Source: an uncultured Kiritimatiellota bacterium (GTDB taxonomy: Bacteria; Verrucomicrobiota; Kiritimatiellia; RFP12; UBA1067). From it: 64,000 nucleotides of DNA. The DNA lies in the NCBI GenBank assembly GCA_934635045.1, contig CAKTZA010000011.1, positions 1-64,000 on the forward strand, given 5' to 3'. A program made the translations under genes and the position numbers. Below, piece after piece: positions 44,618-52,311 of this stretch (positions within the stretch are counted from its first letter, which is position 1; every line of letters starts with the position of its first letter). The notes beneath the pieces are model-generated. The model was not told the origin of the DNA. It saw only the letters and a program-made list of their open reading frames with translations, and made no database searches.

Positions 44618-45682
44618 TTATTTCGCCTCCTTCCGGATTGCCGCCAGCACCTCGTCGGCGCTCGGAATCATGCCGCCGACGCGGTTGCACATGTTGACGG
44701 GCTTCGCGCAGCTGATCGCAAGCTTCACGTCCTCGTTCATCTGGCCCATGTTGAGCTCGACAGTGAGGAAACTCTTGACCTTCGCCGCCGCCTGCGCAAG
44801 CGGCGCCTTCGGGAACGGGTAGAGGGTGATCGGGCGGATCATGCCGACCTTGATGCCCTCCTTGCGCGCCGCGACGATCGCGTTCTTCGCGACGCGGGCG
44901 GTGATGCCGACCGAGACGACGCAGACCTCCGCGTCGTCCATGAGGTACTCCTCCCAGCGGCACTCCTCCTTCTCCAGCTTCGCGTAGCGCGCGAAGCGCT
45001 CGAAGTTCGTCTTCTCCAGCTCGTCCGGCTTGAGGTAGAGGGAGTTCACGATGTTGTGTTCGCGCTTCATCTCCGTGCCCGTCGTGGCCCACGGCTTCGT
45101 CGCGGGGATCGTCTCGGGGTCGACCGTGTCCTCCGGGAGGACGACCGGCTCCATCATCTGGCCCATCGTGCCGTCCGCCAGCAGCATCGCCGGCATGCGG
45201 TACTTCTCGCCGAGCTCGAACGCGAGGCGCGTCATGTCGGCCATCTCCTGCACGGTCGCCGGGGCGAGGACGATGATGTGGAAGTCGCCGTGGCCCGGGC
45301 CGCGCGTCATGAAGAAGTAGTCGGACTGCGACGGCTGGATGCCGCCGAGGCCGGGGCCGCCGCGCTGGACGTTCACGATCAGCGCCGGCAGGTCCGCGCC
45401 CGCGAGGTAGGAGATGCCCTCGGCCTTCAGGGAGATGCCCGGCGAAGACGACGACGTCATCGCGCGCCGCCCCGTCGAGGCGCAGCCGTAGACCATGTTG
45501 ATCGCGGCGATCTCGCTCTCCGCCTGGAGGAACGTGCCGCCGATCTTCGGCATGCGCTTGGACATGTACGCCGCAATCTCGGTCTGCGGCGTGATCGGAT
45601 ACCCGAAGTAGTGGCGGCAGCCGCAGCGGATCGCCGCCTCGGCGATCGCCTCGTTGCCCTTCATCAGAACTTTTTCGGCCAT
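44618..45682 (-). CDS. vorB: 2-oxoacid:ferredoxin oxidoreductase alpha subunit, VorB-like
   Basis: Alpha subunit carrying the pyrimidine-binding and transketolase C-terminal domains. The N-terminus KVLMKGNEAIAEAAIRCGCR and HYFGYPITPQTEI match proteins named 3-methyl-2-oxobutanoate dehydrogenase subunit VorB, which suggests branched-chain 2-oxoacids. 2-Oxoglutarate (KorA) remains possible because the families are close. 354 aa. It follows the ferredoxin gene by seven bases. Such enzymes are oxygen-sensitive and indicate anaerobic life. Confidence 0.9.
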   Translation of the reverse strand: MAEKVLMKGNEAIAEAAIRCGCRHYFGYPITPQTEIAAYMSKRMPKIGGTFLQAESEIAAINMVYGCASTGRRAMTSSSSPGISLKAEGISYLAGADLPALIVNVQRGGPGLGGIQPSQSDYFFMTRGPGHGDFHIIVLAPATVQEMADMTRLAFELGEKYRMPAMLLADGTMGQMMEPVVLPEDTVDPETIPATKPWATTGTEMKREHNIVNSLYLKPDELEKTNFERFARYAKLEKEECRWEEYLMDDAEVCVVSVGITARVAKNAIVAARKEGIKVGMIRPITLYPFPKAPLAQAAAKVKSFLTVELNMGQMNEDVKLAISCAKPVNMCNRVGGMIPSADEVLAAIRKEAK

Positions 45683-45689
45683 TGTTGCC

Positions 45690-45896
45690 TTACCTTTCCA
45701 CCGTGATGACGCAGTCGGGGCACATCAGCGCGCAGCTCGCGCAGCCGACGCACGCCGCCGGATCCGTACACTCGACCGGGGCGTGGCCCTTGTGGTTGAG
45801 CTTCGTCTTCGAGAGAGCAAGGATCTTCTTCGGACAGGCGGTCACGCACAGTCCGCAGCCCTTGCAGAGGTCTTCCCTGAATGTCAGTTTAGCCAT
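45690..45896 (-). CDS. 2x[4Fe-4S] ferredoxin (delta) subunit of the 2-oxoacid oxidoreductase
   Basis: 68-aa ferredoxin with two clusters: CKGCGLCVTACP and CVGCASCALMCP. It starts at ATG 45896 with AAAGGAG a few bases upstream, one of the few classical ribosome-binding sites after a promoter in the window. First gene of the oxidoreductase operon; its clusters carry electrons out of the complex. A longer frame to 46016 runs through the promoter and is not used. Confidence 0.94.
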   Translation of the reverse strand: MAKLTFREDLCKGCGLCVTACPKKILALSKTKLNHKGHAPVECTDPAACVGCASCALMCPDCVITVER

Positions 45897-45918
45897 TTTT
45901 AGCTCCTTTGAACCGCGT

Positions 45919-45927
45919 AGTATACCA
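45919..45927 (-). promoter_or_regulatory. Extended -10 promoter of the 2-oxoacid oxidoreductase operon
   Basis: On the minus strand TTTTTTGG-TATACT, with the hexamer at 45924-45919. ATG 45896 is 22 bases downstream, leaving room for the AAAGGAG site in the leader. Confidence 0.77.
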
Positions 45928-46007
45928 AAAAACGGCGACCTTGAGTTGTCGCAATTTGGCCCGTCGGCCCGACAGCTCGCGCGACCAGTGGCCAATCGGT
46001 TGCTTTC

Positions 46008-46089
46008 GCTGAACACGGAGATGACGGAGAGGCAGAAACGGTCTCCGCGTCTCTCTATCTCCTCCGCCTCCGTGTTCAGCGCCGCAGGC
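46008..46089. mobile_element. Gene-less inverted-repeat element related to the GxxExxY cassette
   Basis: An 82-bp palindromic unit. Left arm GCTGAACACGGAG (46008-46020) pairs perfectly with CTCCGTGTTCAGC near the right end. The right arm, read on -, begins GCCTGCGGCGCTGAACACGG and continues GGAG-GAGATAGAGAGACGCGGAG, aligning over ~45 bases with both ends of the cassette at 38576-38962. It lies 20 bases after the histidine kinase stop and upstream of the ferredoxin promoter. It could be a MITE-like derivative and could fold as an RNA hairpin. The rest of the 45925-46109 gap shows nothing else. Confidence 0.68.
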
Positions 46090-46109
46090 CTTCCCGTGCA
46101 GAGAGCGGA

Positions 46110-47513
46110 TCATCTCGCGGGTGGGCGCGTCAGCGTCACGACCATCCAGCCGTCGCGCTGCTCAATGGAGATCTCCGCGCCGAGGCGCCGGGCGCGCTGA
46201 CGCATGCCCGCCAGGCCGAAATGGCCCTCCGCCGCGCCCGGCGCCGCCGACGGCTCGAACGGCGCGCCGTCGTTCGCCACGCGCAGCCGCCAGCCGCCGC
46301 CGTCCGCCGCATCCGCCGACAGGGCGACCTTCTTCGCCCCGCCATGCTTGATCGCGTTGCCGATCGCCTCCCGGACGATGAGCGAGAGGTCGCGCATCTG
46401 CGCCGCGTCCATCCGCGACGGCAGCGCCGCCAGCTTCGTGTCGACGCGGCAGATCCCCTTCGTGTTCTCGTCATGCGCGAGCTGCCGCAGCATGTCCGCC
46501 GGCGTGAGGCGCATCATGTCGTCGTTCTTGAGGCCCCAGACGACGTCCCGGATCTCCCGCTTCGCCCGCACAAGCACGTCTTGGGCCTCCTTGAGGCGGC
46601 CTAGCTTCACGAGCATGCCCGCCCCGACGAGATGCTGCTCGATCGTGTCGTGCAGGTCGTCCGCCATGCGCTTGCGCTCGGCCATCAGCGTGCGCGAGCG
46701 GAACAGGCGCTTCCGCTGGCGCACCGCGAGGGCCGCAAGGACGCAGAGCAGCGCCGCGAGCGCGGCGGAGACGGCCGTCGCCCCGAAGATGAAGCGCCGC
46801 GTGCGGCGGGCCGCATAGTAGGCGAGATCCGGCACGAGCGTCACGTCTGAGCCCGCCGCATGGAGCTTCACGCCCATCACGTAGCTCGCGCGGCCGAGAA
46901 GGACGGACGGGTCGAGCAGCCGCTCGACGACGCCGGTCACGCGAACCTTCGGGTGCGTATGCGCCGCGTCGGACAGGAACGCGGGCACGTCCGCGCACAT
47001 CACGTTGACGGGCACGCCCGAGACGTCGACGGCGAACCCGTTCTCGGTGATGCCGATGGCGCGGCCCGACAGCGTGACGCGCAGCCAGTTGACGTCCGGC
47101 CGCGCGCCCTCCGCATCGACGAGATCGTCCATCGAGACGTCCTTCGGCGGCGGAAGCGGCTCCTCGCCCGTCTTCTCGACCGAATTCGCCTGGAGGACGA
47201 TGCGGCCACCCTCCAGCGACGGATGGCCGGTGACCGTCACGACATCGCCCCGTCGCAGGGACGCGCCCCGGCCATCCGTCACGATCTTGAGCCCGTCGTC
47301 GTCGCGCTGGAGGAAAAGGCCGTCCGCGCCCGCGAACGTCACGATGCCGGAGATCTCGGCCGTCGCCGCGTTCGTGCCGCCCAGCGCCTCGGCGACCTTG
47401 GCGACGACGCGCCCCCGGATCTCGTCCGAGAACTCCCGAATCGTCATCTCGCGCTCGGCCGAGGCCATGAGCGGAACCAGCAGGGAAAAAACGATCAAGC
47501 GTCCGTAAGACAT
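46110..47513 (-). CDS. Sensor histidine kinase (NarL-partner type) with OB-like periplasmic domain
   Basis: 467-aa two-component sensor. Signal/anchor 1-19; the periplasmic part (~25-235) holds two OB-like segments (AEISGIVTFAGADGLFLQ, GDVVTVTGHPSLEGGRIVL, then RVTLSGRAIGITENGFAVDVSG). The membrane helix is 241-264. The HisKA_3 motif RMADDLHDTIEQ places the phosphorylated His at 288. The ATPase domain has REAIGNAIKHG and FGLAGMRQRARRLGA. ATG 47513 is chosen because AAAGGAAGG lies eight bases upstream. No response regulator is adjacent. It resembles the kinase at 61432 in layout. Confidence 0.9.
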   Translation of the reverse strand: MSYGRLIVFSLLVPLMASAEREMTIREFSDEIRGRVVAKVAEALGGTNAATAEISGIVTFAGADGLFLQRDDDGLKIVTDGRGASLRRGDVVTVTGHPSLEGGRIVLQANSVEKTGEEPLPPPKDVSMDDLVDAEGARPDVNWLRVTLSGRAIGITENGFAVDVSGVPVNVMCADVPAFLSDAAHTHPKVRVTGVVERLLDPSVLLGRASYVMGVKLHAAGSDVTLVPDLAYYAARRTRRFIFGATAVSAALAALLCVLAALAVRQRKRLFRSRTLMAERKRMADDLHDTIEQHLVGAGMLVKLGRLKEAQDVLVRAKREIRDVVWGLKNDDMMRLTPADMLRQLAHDENTKGICRVDTKLAALPSRMDAAQMRDLSLIVREAIGNAIKHGGAKKVALSADAADGGGWRLRVANDGAPFEPSAAPGAAEGHFGLAGMRQRARRLGAEISIEQRDGWMVVTLTRPPAR

Positions 47514-47549
47514 CTTGTGCACCTTCCTTTCAAGACACGTGCGCCGCCC

Positions 47550-50318
47550 TCAGTGCGCGTCGAGCCAGTTCGCCCCTTCGCCGAGGCCGACGTCGAGCGG
47601 CACGCCGAAGTCGAGCGCCGTCGTCATTTCGCGGCGCACGATCTCCTTCACGCGCGCGGCCTCGTCCTTCGGACAGTCGAAGACGAGCTCGTCGTGGATC
47701 TGCAGCACCATCTTAGACCGCAGGCGCTCGGCCTTGAGCGCGCGGTCGACCTTCACCATCGCGAGCTTGATGAGATCCGCCGCGCTGCCCTGGATCGGCG
47801 TGTTGATCGCGTCGCGTTCCGCCGACTGCCGCGCCGTCGCGTTGCGCGAGTTGATGTCGCGCAGGGTGCGGCGGCGCCCAAGCACCGTCTCGGCGTAGCC
47901 CGTCGCGCGCGCCCGCTCGATCGCCGCGTTCATGAAGTCCTTCACCTTCGGGTAGAGCCGGAAGTACGTCTCGATGAGGTCGGCCGCCTCCTTGCGCGGC
48001 ACCTTCAGGCGCTGCGAAAGCCCGAACGGCGAGATGCCGTAGATGATGCCGAAGTTCACCGTCTTGCACTTCGCGCGCTGTTCGGGCGTCACGAACGCCG
48101 GCATCAGGTTGTAGACGCGCGCGGCCGTGTCGCGGTGGATGTCCTCGCCGCGCGCGAACGCCTCCCGCATCGCCGCATCGCCCGAAAGCGCCGCCATCAG
48201 GCGCAGCTCGATCTGCGAGTAGTCGGCCGAGACGAGCACGTGGTTCTCGTCACGCGCGACGAACGCCCGGCGGATGCGCTTGCCGCGCGCGGTGCGGATC
48301 GGGATGTTCTGCAGGTTCGGGTCGGACGACGAGAGCCGCCCCGTCTCGGTAAACGCCTGCGCAAACGTCGTGTGCACGCGCCCTTCCGCGTCGATGAGCG
48401 TCGGCAGCTTGTCCACGTACGTCGACTTCAGCTTCGTGCAGGCGCGGTACTCGAAGATCAGCGGCACGATCGGGTGCGCATCGGCGACCTTGGAGAGGGC
48501 CTTCTCGTCCGTCGACCACTGGCCGGACGCCGTCTTCTTCGAGCCCGTGAGCCCCAGCCGGTCGAAGAGCAGCGCCGCGAGCTGCTTCGGCGAGTCGGGA
48601 TTGAACCCCGGCTCGGCGTACTGGCGAATCTGCCGCGTGTAGTCGAGGATCTCGCGGTCGAGCTCGCGCCCGTATTCCCGCAGGGCCTCGGTGTCGATCC
48701 GCACGCCCTCGCGCTCTATCTCGCAGAGCACCTTGACGAGGGCCTCCTCCGTCTCCAGCGCGGGCGGGGCGGGGGCGACGCCGCGCTGCTCCAGCGCGAG
48801 GGCCTGTCCCCGCAGGAGGTCGTCGAGCTGCAGCGTGACGTCCGCATCCTCCGCCGCGTAGTCCGTCACGCGCGCGATGTCCTTGCCGACGAGCGTCGGC
48901 TCCGGCTTGCGGCGCTCCTGCGGGCCCGCGACGTCCTCGAAGCGGATCATGCGGTAGCCGAGCAGCTGCTCCGACAGGTCCTTGAGGCCGTGCCGCGCCG
49001 CCGCGTCGAGGCAGTAGTGCTCCAGCAGCGTGTCGCGCGGCGTCGTGCCGAAGCCGATGCCGTAGCGGTGCAGGACGGTGCGGTCGAACTTGACGTTGTG
49101 GCCGACCAGGCTCTTCGCCGGGTCGGCGAAGAGCGGACGGAACACGTCCACGAGCCCGGCGTCCACATACCACGCCTTGCCCTTCGCCGTCGCGAACGAG
49201 AAGCCGATGAGGCGGCACGTCGTCGCGTCCGTCGCGGTCATCCCCGGCTCGCGCGCCGTCGTCTCGGTGTCGAACGCGACGCGCGCTTCCTTCATCAGCT
49301 CGTCGAGCAGACGCTGCGCATCGGCTTCGGTCGAGACGTAGCGGTAGTCGTGGGGAACCGAGGCGATGGACGTGAGGGACTTGAGGGGCGCGGGCGACGC
49401 GAGGCCGGTCTCTTGCCCCTCTTGACCCTCTCGTCTTTCAAGCCCGGCCTCCTCGCCCAGCAGCTCCCGCGCGAGGCGGTTCAGCTCAAACTTCGCGCAG
49501 ACCTTCGCGAGCTTGTCCCTGTCGATGCCGTCGAGGCGGTAGGCGTCCCAGTCCGGCTCGATCGGCACGTCGGTGCGGATTGTCGTCAAGAACTTCGAGA
49601 TCTTCACGTCCTCGCGTCCGGCGAACACCTTCTCCGCGAGCTTGCCCTTGAGCTTCGACTGGTTTTCGAGCAGCCCCTCGACCGAGCCGAACTTCGACAG
49701 CAAATCCGCCGCCGTCTTCTCGCCGACGCCGCGGATGCCGGGGATGTTGTCGGCCGCGTCGCCCGCGAGCGCGAGGTAGTCGATCATCTGCGCGGGACTC
49801 GCGAGATGCCAGCGTCCGCAGACGCCCGACACGTCATAGATCTCCGCCGCGTCGCCGGCGCGTGCAGGACGGTAGAGCTTCACGCCGGGGCGGACGAGCT
49901 GCGCAGCGTCCTTGTCAGGCGTGGCCATATAGACGTCGAAGCCCGCCGCCGCGCCCTTCACGGCCAGCGTGCCCATCACGTCGTCCGCCTCGAAGTCCGC
50001 AACGCGCACGACGGGAATCTTCAGGGCCTCGGCCAGCTCAAAGGCGTAGGGAATCGACGCGGCCAGGTCTTCGGGCATCTTCTCGCGCTGGGCCTTGTAG
50101 GGCGCGTATGCGCGGTGGCGGAACGTCGGGCCACCCGGATCCATCGCGAGCACCGCGTGCGTCGGACGCTCCTTCTTGAGGATCGCCTGCAGGCCGTTCG
50201 CGAGGCCGAGCAGCGCGGACGTGTTGATGCCGCCCGCCGTGAGGCGCGGATTGCGCAGGAAGACGAAGTGCCCCCGATAGAGGAACGGCATCAGGTCGAT
50301 GATGAAGAGCTTGTTCAT
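47550..50318 (-). CDS. polA: DNA polymerase I
   Basis: Full three-domain DNA polymerase I (922 aa) for repair and Okazaki-fragment maturation. The 5' nuclease part (~1-270) has DFEADDVMGTLA and DYLALAGDAADNIPGIRGVGEKTA. The proofreading domain keeps its acidic residues (FDTETT, GHNVKFDRTVL, YAAEDADVTLQ), so it should be active. The polymerase has SADYSQIELRLMA, RAKCKTVNFGIIYG and MVLQIHDELVFD. The start overlaps the prepilin peptidase stop (ATGA). Confidence 0.97.
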   Translation of the reverse strand: MNKLFIIDLMPFLYRGHFVFLRNPRLTAGGINTSALLGLANGLQAILKKERPTHAVLAMDPGGPTFRHRAYAPYKAQREKMPEDLAASIPYAFELAEALKIPVVRVADFEADDVMGTLAVKGAAAGFDVYMATPDKDAAQLVRPGVKLYRPARAGDAAEIYDVSGVCGRWHLASPAQMIDYLALAGDAADNIPGIRGVGEKTAADLLSKFGSVEGLLENQSKLKGKLAEKVFAGREDVKISKFLTTIRTDVPIEPDWDAYRLDGIDRDKLAKVCAKFELNRLARELLGEEAGLERREGQEGQETGLASPAPLKSLTSIASVPHDYRYVSTEADAQRLLDELMKEARVAFDTETTAREPGMTATDATTCRLIGFSFATAKGKAWYVDAGLVDVFRPLFADPAKSLVGHNVKFDRTVLHRYGIGFGTTPRDTLLEHYCLDAAARHGLKDLSEQLLGYRMIRFEDVAGPQERRKPEPTLVGKDIARVTDYAAEDADVTLQLDDLLRGQALALEQRGVAPAPPALETEEALVKVLCEIEREGVRIDTEALREYGRELDREILDYTRQIRQYAEPGFNPDSPKQLAALLFDRLGLTGSKKTASGQWSTDEKALSKVADAHPIVPLIFEYRACTKLKSTYVDKLPTLIDAEGRVHTTFAQAFTETGRLSSSDPNLQNIPIRTARGKRIRRAFVARDENHVLVSADYSQIELRLMAALSGDAAMREAFARGEDIHRDTAARVYNLMPAFVTPEQRAKCKTVNFGIIYGISPFGLSQRLKVPRKEAADLIETYFRLYPKVKDFMNAAIERARATGYAETVLGRRRTLRDINSRNATARQSAERDAINTPIQGSAADLIKLAMVKVDRALKAERLRSKMVLQIHDELVFDCPKDEAARVKEIVRREMTTALDFGVPLDVGLGEGANWLDAH

Positions 50319-51208
50319 TTGAAGATTCCCACGTACCAGTAGACGAGTTCAGGGCCAAAAAACATCCAGGCGAGGCAGCCAAGACAGATGTACGGGCCGT
50401 AGGGGATCTCGACGAACCGCCCGAACTTCGTCTTCGACAGCGCGACCATCGAAAGCCCCACGACCGAGCCGAAGACGGACGAGAGAATCAGCGTGACAAG
50501 AACCGCCACCGGCCCGAACAGCGCGCCGACCGCCCCCATCAGGAAGACGTCGCCAAGCCCCATCGCCTCGCGCTTGAACGCCTTCGAGCCGAGAAAACGA
50601 ATCAGCCAAAGGAGGCCGAAGCCGAAGACAAGGCCAAGGAGGGAGGCTACAATCGAATAATCGAATAATCGAATAGTCGACTGATCGAATGGGGGAGCGA
50701 ACGAATGGGCGGGGCGAGACAAGAAAAGAAGAAGGCTCTGGACGGCGTGGAAGAGGACGCCGAGGATCATGCCGCCCACGGTCACGAAGTCGGGCAACAG
50801 CTTGTGGTCGAAGTCGATCATCGAGCCGACGATCATCAGGGAAATCCAGATCCACCACACGAGAAGCGTCAGCACCGACTCTTGAGAAAACGCCACCGCA
50901 GGGATTCGCGCAAAGAGATGCACGAACGCCGCGAGAAAGAGGCAGCCGCCAAGCAGTTCGACGAGAATGTAGCGCGGCGAAATCGGTGCGCGGCAGTTCG
51001 CGCACTTTCCGCGCAGGGCGAGCCATGAGAGAATCGGGATGTTCTGATACCAGCGAATCGCCGCGCCGCAGGCCGGGCAGTGCGACGGGGGGCGCACAAT
51101 CGACTCGCCGCGCGGTACGCGCCAGATGACGACGTTCAGGAAGCTCGCGACGCACGCGCCGAGCGCAAAGCTGAACAGCGACAGAATGAACAGAAGCCCC
51201 CCCTCCAT
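50315..51208 (-). CDS. Prepilin peptidase (A24) with an octamer-repeat insertion
   Basis: Membrane aspartic protease that cleaves and methylates type IV prepilins or type II secretion pseudopilins. Zinc-type cysteines C44, C47, C69 and C72 form two CxxC pairs. Active-site aspartates sit in SMIDFDHKLLPD (Asp132) and GLGDVFLMG (Asp220). Between membrane helices, residues ~164-187 (PAHSFAPPFDQSTIRLFDYS) are an unusual loop, part of it encoded by an 8-bp tandem repeat at 50651-50690. ATG 51208 is preceded by repeated GGAAGAAG units. 297 aa. Confidence 0.92.
   Translation of the reverse strand: MEGGLLFILSLFSFALGACVASFLNVVIWRVPRGESIVRPPSHCPACGAAIRWYQNIPILSWLALRGKCANCRAPISPRYILVELLGGCLFLAAFVHLFARIPAVAFSQESVLTLLVWWIWISLMIVGSMIDFDHKLLPDFVTVGGMILGVLFHAVQSLLLFLSRPAHSFAPPFDQSTIRLFDYSIVASLLGLVFGFGLLWLIRFLGSKAFKREAMGLGDVFLMGAVGALFGPVAVLVTLILSSVFGSVVGLSMVALSKTKFGRFVEIPYGPYICLGCLAWMFFGPELVYWYVGIFK
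50651..50690 (-). repeat. Octamer tandem repeat (5 x 8 bp) inside the prepilin peptidase gene
   Basis: On the + strand AATCGAAT three times, then AGTCGACT and GATCGAAT. The unit is not a multiple of three, so loss or gain of one copy would shift the reading frame. Encodes part of the loop QSTIRLFDYS. Confidence 0.75.
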
Positions 51209-51209
51209 A

Positions 51210-51251
51210 CTTCTTCCTTTTTACTTCTTCCTTTTTACTTCTTCCTTGTTA
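51210..51251 (-). repeat. 14-bp tandem repeat in the prepilin peptidase leader
   Basis: Three consecutive 14-bp units (TTCTTCCTTTTTAC on +, the third with G for T). On the transcript each unit reads GTAAAAAGGAAGAA, containing a Shine-Dalgarno-like AAGGA. The last copy lies just before ATG 51208. A diverged fourth unit extends to about 51270 and into the gpsA end. Confidence 0.72.
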
Positions 51252-51265
51252 CTTTTTCCTTCTCT

Positions 51266-52252
51266 CTACTCCGCCTTAAGCGCGCGCCCCATCATTGCCG
51301 CGCACGCGGCCTGCGCGTCAAAGCCCTCGTAGCAGAGCGCATAGACCAGTTCGCAGATCGGCATTTCGACGCCGAGCCGCGCGGCGATCTCATGGACGAC
51401 CTTCGCGTTCCAGACGCCCTCGGCGACCATCTGCATCGAGCCGAGGATGTCCGCGATCCTCTCGCCCTTTCCGAGCCGTTCGCCGACGGCGTGGTTGCGC
51501 GAGTGGACGGACGTGCAGGTGACGATCAGGTCGCCGATGCCGGCAAGGCCCGACAGCGTCTCGGGCGCGCCACCGTAGGCCAGCACGAACCGCTTCATTT
51601 CGACGAGCCCGCGCGTGATGAGCGCCGCGCGCGTGTTGTCGCCGTAGCCCATGCCGTCCGAACAGCCGACGGCGATGGCGAGGACGTTCTTGACCGCGCC
51701 GCCGATCTCGACGCCGACGGGATCCGCCGACGTGTAGACGCGGAAGCGCGGGCCCGACCAGATTTCCTGCACGCGCTTCGCCTTCGCCGCGTCCGTGCAG
51801 GCCGCGACAATCGCCGTCGGGATGCCGCGCGCGACCTCCTCGGCGTGCGTCGGCCCGGCGAGCGCGACCACGGGGCCTGTCCCCAGGATTTCCGCGCCGA
51901 GGTCGGTCATGCGGCGGTTCGTCTTCTCGCAGAGCCCCTTCGTGATGGAGACGACGAGCATCTCCGGCGTGATGAGGCCCTTGAAGCCGCTGACGACGGA
52001 CGTAAAGTATTTCGACGGCGGCGCGAGCACGACGACCGCCGCCCCCTTCACGGCCGCTTCGCGGTCAGCCGTCAGGTTCAGGTTCGCGGGCAGCTCGACG
52101 CCCTTCAGGAACTTGTCGTTGCGCCGCGTCCGCCTCATTTCCTCGATGTAGTCGGGAAACGCGCCCCAGAGCGTCACGTCGTGGCCGTAGCCCGCCAGGA
52201 GGAGCGCATTCGCCGTGCCCCAACCGCCATCGCCAATCACTGCAATCTTCAT
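51266..52252 (-). CDS. gpsA: NAD(P)-dependent glycerol-3-phosphate dehydrogenase
   Basis: Makes sn-glycerol 3-phosphate from dihydroxyacetone phosphate for phospholipid synthesis. The dinucleotide motif is GDGGWGTA (7-14). ALAGPTHAEEVARG, EIGGAVKNVLAIAVG with the catalytic lysine, and GYGDNTRAALITRGLVEM are classical. 328 aa, normal. ATG 52252 is set by the family start MKIAVIG and by the promoter hexamer ending seven bases before it. Confidence 0.96.
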   Translation of the reverse strand: MKIAVIGDGGWGTANALLLAGYGHDVTLWGAFPDYIEEMRRTRRNDKFLKGVELPANLNLTADREAAVKGAAVVVLAPPSKYFTSVVSGFKGLITPEMLVVSITKGLCEKTNRRMTDLGAEILGTGPVVALAGPTHAEEVARGIPTAIVAACTDAAKAKRVQEIWSGPRFRVYTSADPVGVEIGGAVKNVLAIAVGCSDGMGYGDNTRAALITRGLVEMKRFVLAYGGAPETLSGLAGIGDLIVTCTSVHSRNHAVGERLGKGERIADILGSMQMVAEGVWNAKVVHEIAARLGVEMPICELVYALCYEGFDAQAACAAMMGRALKAE

Positions 52253-52259
52253 GCCCCGT

Positions 52260-52268
52260 ATTATACCA
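52260..52268 (-). promoter_or_regulatory. Leaderless promoter of gpsA
   Basis: On the minus strand TTTGG-TATAAT, with the hexamer at 52265-52260. Seven bases separate it from ATG 52252, so the transcript should begin at the start codon. A TTGCCC lies 19 bases upstream of the hexamer, a weak -35. Confidence 0.78.
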
Positions 52269-52311
52269 AATGCGCGCGAAGAACGGGCAACTCGGCGGCG
52301 CGCGCGCCGCC

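Noticed and set aside
45897..46016. N-terminal extension of the ferredoxin to 46016
   Set aside because: It would read through the promoter and the inverted-repeat element; ATG 45896 has a good ribosome-binding site and the family's usual start.
50651..51251. Short tandem repeats considered as a CRISPR array
   Set aside because: Units of 8 and 14 bp follow each other without spacers, and no cas genes are present.
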